53,362 nt of DNA from Nemertoderma westbladi (lineage: Eukaryota; Xenacoelomorpha; Nemertodermatida; Nemertodermatidae): the NCBI GenBank assembly GCA_032718475.1, contig JAUCBJ010002400.1, positions 1 to 53,362 on the forward strand, read 5' to 3'. Under the pieces are notes generated by a model. The model searched no databases and was not told the origin of the DNA. It worked only from the letters and a program-made list of their open reading frames with translations. Shown here in pieces: positions 45,409 to 53,362 of the stretch. Position 1 is the stretch's first letter, and every line of letters begins with the position of its first letter. Position numbers and translations under genes: made by a program.

Positions 45409-45527
45409 GCCTACAACACTTGGTGTTCCCTGGCGGTCTCCCATCCAAGTACTAACCAAGCTCGAAGGGCCTTAACTTTCGCTGATCGGACGAGAAGCGG
45501 CGCTTTCCCCTTGATATGGTCGTAGGC
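45409..45527 (-). rRNA. 5S rRNA gene, unit 3
   Basis: 119 nt with one change (AGCGCCGCTTC for AGCACCGCTTC). Followed by TTTTTTT, a good Pol III terminator. Confidence 0.95.
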
Positions 45528-46510
45528 GAAGGATTCTGAATCAAATTGCAGCGTAGTTGCGTTGGTCAAGAATTATTATGTTATATTATTAAAGTTGTCT
45601 CGTTCGTGAGCTTTCAAATTTGTTAAATTCTATAACAAAAATAAAATAAAAATACCTTTGGATTCATAATTAATATTATAATGTCGATAAATTAGACGGA
45701 AAGTGAGACAAAAATGACAACAAATAAATGAAAAAAATTACACAATTATATTTGCTCTTAAACAATGCGGTTCATTTGCCAGTTGTTGAAAATATTAAAT
45801 AAAATACCCAAAAAGTATTATCTTAAAGTATTCAGAATATAATATTTGAGAGAATCTATGACATTCAATAAACTAATGTTCTGGAATATTTACATAGTAA
45901 CAGGTATAGTGTGCAGTTATAGGCTATTTGCTTGACCAGCCAATCTCAGAATTATTGTAAAATTAGATTTAACAACATATTTCACTTGAAACGTACTGAT
46001 AGAGGGGTGGGGACTTGTTGGAGCTGTCGCCAGGTGATTGTAACTGTTTTTCGGGATCATTTGCGTGATAGGAAAACGCATTGAGGGAATTTCATAGAGT
46101 ATACTTTCTATCCTCTATCTCGTGGTATGGGTTAGAAGTCGCGAAATTGAAAATCAATGTCCATTTTTGAAAAAAACCGCAAGTTATTTTGGTAAATTGC
46201 GGATAATTAATGGAAGGGCTTTTGAACTGGCAAATTAAATTTAAATTAAAGCTGTACTTTCAAGAATTTAAAATCTGTATTTTAACTTCTTTAAGAAACA
46301 ACTGAGATACGAGAGCTCTAACATTGCATGTATTTTTCACTTAATAACTTGAGTCGTAAATATAACACCAAAACAAGGTTTGTAGCAAAATAATTCAGTG
46401 TTTTTAGGAAACTGAAAAGTCTAATGTGTATATCCAAATTCCCTTACTAACTGCGTTCCAGTAAAAATAAAGCAATGCAAAATAAATTAAAATATTTGCT
46501 GACAAAATAA

Positions 46511-46629
46511 GCCTACAACACTTGGTGTTCCCTGGCGGTCTCCCATCCAAGTACTAACCAAGCTCGAAGGGCCTTAACTTTCGCTGATCGGACGAGAAGC
46601 GGTGCTTTCCCCTTGATATGGTCGTAGGC
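46511..46629 (-). rRNA. 5S rRNA gene, unit 4
   Basis: 119 nt, matches the array consensus. Followed by TTATTTT. Confidence 0.97.
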
Positions 46630-47613
46630 GAAGGATTCTGAATCAAATTGCAGGGTAGTTGCGTTGGTCAAGAATTATTATGTTATATTATTAAAGTTGT
46701 CTCGTTCGTGAGCTTTCAAATTTGTTAAATTCTATAATAAAAATAAAATAAAAATACCTTTGGATTCATAATTAATATTATAATGTCGATAAATTAGACG
46801 GAAAGTGAGACAAAAATGACAACAAATAAATGAAAAAAATTACACAATTATATTTGCTCTTAAACAATGCGGTTCATTTGCCAGTTGTTGAAAATTTTAA
46901 ATAAAATACCCAAAAAGTATTATCTTAAAGTATTCAGAATATAATATTTGAGAGAATCTATGACATTCAATAAACTAATGTTCTGGAATATTTACATAGT
47001 AACAGGTATAGTGTGCAGTTATAGGCTATTTGCTTGACCAGCCAATCTCAGAATTATTGTAAAATTAGATTTAACAACATATTTCACTTGAAACGTACTG
47101 ATAGAGGGGTGGGGACTTGTTGGATCTGTCGCCAGGTGATTGTAACTGTTTTTCGGGATCATTTGCGTGATAGGAAAACGCATTGAGGGAATTTTCATAG
47201 AGTATACTTTCTATCCTCTATCTCGTGGTATGGGTTAGAAGTCGCGAAATTGAAAATCAATGTCCATTTTTGAAAAAAACCGCAAGTTATTTTGGTAAAT
47301 TGCGGATAATTAATGGAAGGGCTTTTGAACTGGCAAATTAAATTTAAATTAAAGCTGTACTTTCAAGAATTTAAAATCTGTATTTTAACTTCTTTAAGAA
47401 ACAACTGAGATACGAGAGCTCTAACATTGCATGTATTTTTCACTTAATAACTTGAGTCGTAAATATAACACCAAAACAAGGTTTGTAGCAAAATAATTCA
47501 GTGTTTTTAGGAAACTGAAAAGTCTAATGTGTATATCCAAATTCCCTTACTAACTGCGTTCCAGTAAAAATAAAGCAATGCAAAATAAATTAAAATATTT
47601 GCTGACAAAATAA

Positions 47614-47732
47614 GCCTACAACACTTGGTGTTCCCTGGCGGTCTCCCATCCAAGTACTAACCAAGCTCGAAGGGCCTTAACTTTCGCTGATCGGACGAGA
47701 AGCGGTGCTTTCCCCTTGATATGGTCGTAGGC
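47614..47732 (-). rRNA. 5S rRNA gene, unit 5
   Basis: 119 nt, consensus sequence. Followed by TTATTTT. Confidence 0.97.
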
Positions 47733-48716
47733 GAAGGATTCTGAATCAAATTGCAGGGTAGTTGCGTTGGTCAAGAATTATTATGTTATATTATTAAAGT
47801 TGTCTCGTTCGTGAGCTTTCAAATTTGTTAAATTCTATAATAAAAATAAAATAAAAATACCTTTGGATTCATAATTAATATTATAATGTCGATAAATTAG
47901 ACGGAAAGTGAGACAAAAATGACAACAAATAAATGAAAAAAATTACACAATTATATTTGCTCTTAAACAATGCGGTTCATTTGCCAGTTGTTGAAAATTT
48001 TAAATAAAATACCCAAAAAGTATTATCTTAAAGTATTCAGAATATAATATTTGAGAGAATCTATGACATTCAATAAACTAATGTTCTGGAATATTTACAT
48101 AGTAACAGGTATAGTGTGCAGCTATAGGCTATTTGCTTGACCAGCCAATCTCAGAATTATTGTAAAATTAGATTTAACAACATATTTCACTTGAAACGTA
48201 CTGATAGAGGGGTGGGGACTTGTTGGAGCTGTCGCCAGGTGATTGTAACTGTTTTTCGGGATCATTTGCGTGATAGGAAAACGCATTGAGGGAATTTTCA
48301 TAGAGTATACTTTCTATCCTCTATCTCGTGGTATGGGTTAGAAGTCGCGAAATTGAAAATCAATGCCCATTTTTGAAAAAAATCGCAAGTTATTTTGGTA
48401 AATTGCGGATAATTAATGGAAGGGCTTTTGAACTGGCAAATTAAATTTAAATTAAAGCTGTACTTTCGAGAATTTAAAATCTGTATTTTAACTTCTTTAA
48501 GAAACAACTGAGATACGAGAGCTCTAACATTGCATGTATTTTTCACTTAATAACTTGAGTCGTAAATATAACACCAACACAAGGAATGTAGCAAAATAAT
48601 TCAGTGTTTTTAGGAAACTGAAAAGTCTATTGTGTATATCCAAATTCCCTTACTAACTGCGTTCCTGTAAAAATAAAGCAATGCAAAATAAATTAAAATA
48701 TTTACTGACAAAAAAA

Positions 48717-48835
48717 GCCTACAACACTTGGTGTTCCCTGGCGGTCTCCCATCCAAGTACTAACCAAGCTCGAAGGGCCTTAACTTTCGCTGATCGGACG
48801 AGAAGCGGTGCTTTCCCCTTAATATGGTCGTAGGC
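48717..48835 (-). rRNA. 5S rRNA gene, unit 6
   Basis: 119 nt; CCATATTAAGGGG in place of CCATATCAAGGGG near the 5' end, a change shared with units 7 and 8 and so spread by homogenisation. Followed by TTTTTTT. Confidence 0.95.
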
Positions 48836-49818
48836 GAAGGATTCTGAATCAAATTGCAGGGTAGTTGCGTTGGTCAAGAATTATTATGTTATATTATTAA
48901 AGTTGTCTCGTTCGTGAGCTTTCAAATTTGTTAAATTCTATAACAAAAATAAAATAAAAATACCTTTGGATTCATAATTAATATTATAATGTCAATAAAT
49001 TAGACGGAAAGTGAGACAAAAATGACAACAAATAAATGAAAAAAATTACACAATTATATTTGCTCTTAAACAATGCGGTTCATTTGCCAGTTGTTGAAAA
49101 TATTAAATAAAATACCCAAAAAGTATTATCTTAAAGTATTCAGAATATAATATTTGAGAGAATCTATGACATTCAATAAACTAATGTTCTGGAATATTTA
49201 CATAGTAACAGGTATAGTGTGCAGTTATAGGCTATTTGCTTGACCAGCCAATCTCAGAATTATTGTAAAATTAGATTTAACAACATATTTCACTTGAAAC
49301 GTACTGATAGAGGGGTGGGGACTTGTTGGAGCTGTCGCCAGGTGATTGTAACTTTTTTTCGGGATCATTTGCGTGATAGGAAAACGCATTGAGGGAATTT
49401 TCATAGAGTATACTTTCTATCCTCTATCTCGTGGTATGAGTTAGAAGTCGCGAAATTGAAAATCAATGTCCATTTTTGAAAAAAATCGCAAGTTATTTTG
49501 GTAAATTGCGGATAATTAATGGAAGGGCTTTTGAACTGGCAAATTAAATTTAAATTAAAGCTGTACTTTCGAGAATTTAAAATCTGTATTTTAACTTCTT
49601 TAAGAAACAACTGAGATACGAGAGCTCTAACATTGCATGTATTTTTCACTTAATAACTTGAGTCGTAAATATAACACCACACAAGGTTTGTAGCAAAACA
49701 ATTCAGTGTTTTTAGGAAACTGAAAAGTCTATTGTGTATATCCAAATTCCCTTACTAACTGCGTTCCTGTAAAAATAAAGCAATGCAAAATAAATTAAAA
49801 TATTTACTGACAAAAAAA

Positions 49819-49937
49819 GCCTACAACACTTGGTGTTCCCTGGCGGTCTCCCATCCAAGTACTAACCAAGCTCGAAGGGCCTTAACTTTCGCTGATCGGA
49901 CGAGAAGCGGTGCTTTCCCCTTAATATGGTCGTAGGC
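49819..49937 (-). rRNA. 5S rRNA gene, unit 7
   Basis: Identical to unit 6 in the gene, including CCATATTAAGG. Followed by TTTTTTT. Confidence 0.95.
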
Positions 49938-50921
49938 GAAGGATTCTGAATCAAATTGCAGGGTAGTTGCGTTGGTCAAGAATTATTATGTTATATTATT
50001 AAAGTTGTCTCGTTCGTGAGCTTTCAAATTTGTTAAATTCTATAACAAAAATAAAATAAAAATACCTTTGGATTCATAATTAATATTATAATGTCAATAA
50101 ATTAGACGGAAAGTGAGACAAAAATGACAACAAATAAATGAAAAAAATTACACAATTATATTTGCTCTTAAACAATGCGGTTCATTTGCCAGTTGTTGAA
50201 AATATTAAATAAAATACCCAAAAAGTATTATCTTAAAGTATTCAGAATATAATATTTGAGAGAATCTATGACATTCAATAAACTAATGTTCTGGAATATT
50301 TACATAGTAACAGGTATAGTGTGCAGTTATAGGCTATTTGCTTGACCAGCCAATCTCAGAATTATTGTAAAATTAGATTTAACAACATATTTCACTTGAA
50401 ACGTACTGATAGAGGGGTGGGGACTTGTTGGAGCTGTCGCCAGGTGATTGTAACTTTTTTTCGGGATCATTTGCGTGATAGGAAAACGCATTGAGGGAAT
50501 TTTCATAGAGTATACTTTCTATCCTCTATCTCGTGGTATGGGTTAGAAGTCGCGAAATTGAAAATCAATGTCCATTTTTGAAAAAAATCGCAAGTTATTT
50601 TGGTAAATTGCGGATAATTAATGGAAGGGCTTTTGAACTGGCAAATTAAATTTAAATTAAAGCTGTACTTTCGAGAATTTCAAATCTGTATTTTAACTTC
50701 TTTAAGAAACAACTGAGATACGAGAGCTCTAACATTGCATGTATTTTTCACTTAATAACTTGAGTCGTAAATATAACACCAACACAAGGTTTGTAGCAAA
50801 ATAATTCAGTGTTTTTAGGAAACTGAAAAGTCTATTGTGTATATCCAAATTCCCTTACTAACTGCGTTCCTGTAAAAATAAAGCAATGCAAAATAAATTA
50901 AAATATTTACTGACAAAAAAA

Positions 50922-51040
50922 GCCTACAACACTTGGTGTTCCCTGGCGGTCTCCCATCCAAGTACTAACCAAGCTCGAAGGGCCTTAACTTTCGCTGATC
51001 GGACGAGAAGCGGTGCTTTCCCCTTAATATGGTCGTAGGC
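50922..51040 (-). rRNA. 5S rRNA gene, unit 8
   Basis: Identical to units 6 and 7 in the gene. Followed by TTTTTTT. Confidence 0.95.
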
Positions 51041-52024
51041 GAAGGATTCTGAATCAAATTGCAGGGTAGTTGCGTTGGTCAAGAATTATTATGTTATATT
51101 ATTAAAGTTGTCTCGTTCGTGAGCTTTCAAATTTGTTAAATTCTATAACAAAAATAAAATAAAAATACCTTTGGATTCATAATTAATATTATAATGTCAA
51201 TAAATTAGACGGAAAGTGAGACAAAAATGACAACAAATAAATGAAAAAAATTACACAATTATATTTGCTCTTAAACAATGCGGTTCATTTGCCAGTTTTT
51301 GAAAATATTAAATAAAATACCCAAAAAGTATTATCTTAAAGTATTCAGAATATAATATTTGAGAGAATCTATGACATTCAATAAACTAATGTTCTGGAAT
51401 ATTTACATAGTAACAGGTATAGTGTGCAGTTATAGGCTATTTGCTTGACCAGCCAATCGCAGAATTATTGTAAAATTAGATTTAACAACATATTTCACTT
51501 GAAACGTACTGATAGAGGGGTGGGGACTTGTTGGAGCTGTCGCCAGGTGATTGTAACTTTTTTTCGGGATCATTTGCGTGATAGGAAAACGCATTGAGGG
51601 AATTTTCATAGAGTATACTTTCTATCCTCTATCTCGTGGTATGGGTTAGAAGTCGCGAAATTGAAAATCAATGTCCATTTTTGAAAAAAATCGCAAGTTA
51701 TTTTGGTAAATTGCGGATAATTAATGGAAGGGCTTTTGAACTGGCAAATTAAATTTAAATTAAAGCTGTACTTTCGAGAATTTCAAATCTGTATTTTAAC
51801 TTCTTTAAGAAACAACTGAGATACGAGAGCTCTAACATTGCATGTATTTTTCACTTAATAACTTGAGTCGTAAATATAACACCAAAACAAGGTTTGTAGC
51901 AAAATAATTCAGTGTTTTTAGGAAACTGAAAAGTCTATTGTGTATATCCAAATTCCCTTACTAACTGCGTTCCTGTAAAAATAAAGCAATGCAAAATAAA
52001 TTAAAATATTTACTGACAAAAAAA

Positions 52025-52143
52025 GCCTACAACACTTGGTGTTCCCTGGCGGTCTCCCATCCAAGTACTAACCAAGCTCGAAGGGCCTTAACTTTCGCTG
52101 ATCGGGCGAGAAGCGGTGCTTTCCCCTTGATATGGTCGTAGGC
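52025..52143 (-). rRNA. 5S rRNA gene, unit 9
   Basis: 119 nt with one change (CTCGCCCGATC for CTCGTCCGATC) in a normally conserved loop, so possibly a variant or pseudogene. Followed by TTTTTTT. Confidence 0.93.
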
Positions 52144-53129
52144 GAAGGATTCTGAATCAAATTGCAGGGTAGTTGCGTTGGTCAAGAATTATTATGTTAT
52201 ATTATTAAAGTTGTCTCGTTCGTGAGCTTTCAAATTTGTTAAATCCTATAACAAAAATAAAATAAAAATACCTTTGGATTCATAATTAATATTATAATGT
52301 CGATAAATTAGACGGAAAGTGAGACAAAAATGACAACAAATAAATGAAAAAATTTACACAATTATATTTGCTCTTAAACAATGCGGTTCAGTTGCCAGTA
52401 GGTGAAAATATTAAATAAAATACCTAAAAAGTATTATCTTAAAGTATTCAGAATATAATATTTGAGAGAATATATCGACATTCAATAAACTAATGTTCTG
52501 GAATATTAACATAGTAACAGGTATAGTGTGCAGTACATATGCTATTTGCTTGACCAGCCAATCTCAGAATTATTGTAAAATGAGATTTAACAATATATTT
52601 CACTTGAAACGTACTGATAGAGGGGTGGGGACTTGTTGGCGCTGTCGCCAGGTGATTCTAGCTGTTTTTCGGGATCATTTGCGTGATAGGAAAACGCATT
52701 GAGGGAATTTTCAGAGAGTATACTTTCTATCCTCTATCTTGTGGTATGGGTTAGAAGTCGCGAAATTGAAAATCAATGTCCATTTTTTAAAAAAATCGCA
52801 AGTTATTTTGGTAAATTGCGGATAATTAATGGAAGGGCTTTTGAACTGGCAAATTAAATTTAAATTAAAACTGTACTTTCGAGAATTTCAAATCTGTATT
52901 TTAACTTCTTTAAGAAACAGCTGAGATACGAGAGCTCTAACATTGCATGTATTTTTCACTTAATAACTTGAGTCGTAAATATAACACCAAAACAATGTTT
53001 GTAGCAAAATAATTCAGTGTTTTTAGGAAACTGAAAAGTCTATTTTGTATATCCAAATTCCCTTACTAACTGCGTTCAAGTAAAAATAAAGAAATGCAAA
53101 ATAAATTAAAATATTTGCTGACAAAAAAA

Positions 53130-53248
53130 GCCTACAACACTTGGTGTTCCCTGGCGGTCTCCCATCCAAGTACTAACCAAGCTCGAAGGGCCTTAACTTT
53201 CGCTGATCGGACGAGAAGCGGTGCTTTCCCCTTGATATGGTCGTAGGC
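53130..53248 (-). rRNA. 5S rRNA gene, unit 10
   Basis: 119 nt, consensus sequence. Followed by TTTTTTT. The promoter-side spacer runs off the window. Confidence 0.96.
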
Positions 53249-53362
53249 GAAGGATTCTGAATCAAATTGCAGGGTAGTTGCGTTGGTCAAGAATTATTAT
53301 GTTATATTATTAAAGTTGTCTCGTTCGTGAGCTTTCAAATTTGTTAAATCCTATAACAAAAA

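Larger units (their letters stand above)
43210..53362. repeat. Tandem 5S rDNA array, ~1.1 kb units, left end
   Basis: Nine full units and the last part of a tenth, starting every 1102-1106 bp and running past the right edge. Each unit has one 119-nt 5S gene on the minus strand and a ~984-nt AT-rich spacer. Spacers are ~97-99% alike; the unit 52144-53129 differs most. The array ends at 43210, where a retroelement replaces the last 10 nt of the first 5S gene. Confidence 0.97.

Overview
The window is nuclear DNA from an animal, most likely a marine invertebrate; the sequence alone does not fix the species. The evidence for this is a tandem array of about 1.1 kb units each carrying one 120-nt-class eukaryotic 5S rRNA gene, remnants of BEL/Pao, Ty3/Gypsy and non-LTR retrotransposons, many TIR elements with recognisable target-site duplications, low gene density, AT-rich intergenic DNA and long G/C homopolymers. 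Two single-exon host-like genes, one with tandem CARD-like folds and one Ly6/uPAR-like and GPI-anchored, fit a metazoan and are compatible with a deuterostome (inference).

Layout. 1-4600 (minus): gag region of a BEL/Pao retrotransposon that runs off the left edge and is broken by a near-perfect 1457-bp tandem duplication. 4601-10106: leader-like DNA with a ~120-bp tandem repeat, then a ~3.8 kb non-coding TIR element holding at least three smaller nested TIR elements. 10372-13081: a ~1.2 kb dispersed repeat (possible LTR), a 26-bp minisatellite and a truncated Gypsy integrase. 13083-17974: mosaic of short dispersed repeats, a hAT-like MITE with an 8-bp target duplication, and a 56-bp triplicate. 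17975-22456: a non-LTR remnant, then ~100 copies of a 41-bp palindrome-bearing satellite enclosed by inverted repeats. 22658-30750: more repeats and a frameshifted non-LTR reverse transcriptase.

30753-34874 is the only stretch with intact host-like genes: a second copy of the hAT-like MITE (inverted), a 537-codon gene with two CARD-like helical domains (plus strand), and a 222-aa secreted, GPI-anchored Ly6/uPAR-like protein (minus strand). 36930-40717 holds three further non-LTR remnants and a zone with a recurring GTAACGTCCGACAC motif. 40755-41905 is a second copy of the 10.4 kb repeat.

42084-53362: a retroelement-type open frame with a CCHC zinc knuckle is fused in frame to the 3' part of a truncated 5S gene, marking the left end of a 5S rDNA array: one truncated and nine complete 5S genes, all on the minus strand, period 1102-1106 bp, continuing past the right edge. 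The spacer has a conserved segment with spliced-leader/snRNA-like architecture (donor-like GT, Sm-like site, 3' hairpin). The 5S/retroelement junction, this spacer segment and the TIR-bounded palindromic satellite are the most interesting items. Nothing here forms an operon or obvious pathway; most of the window is a transposon graveyard next to an rRNA gene array.
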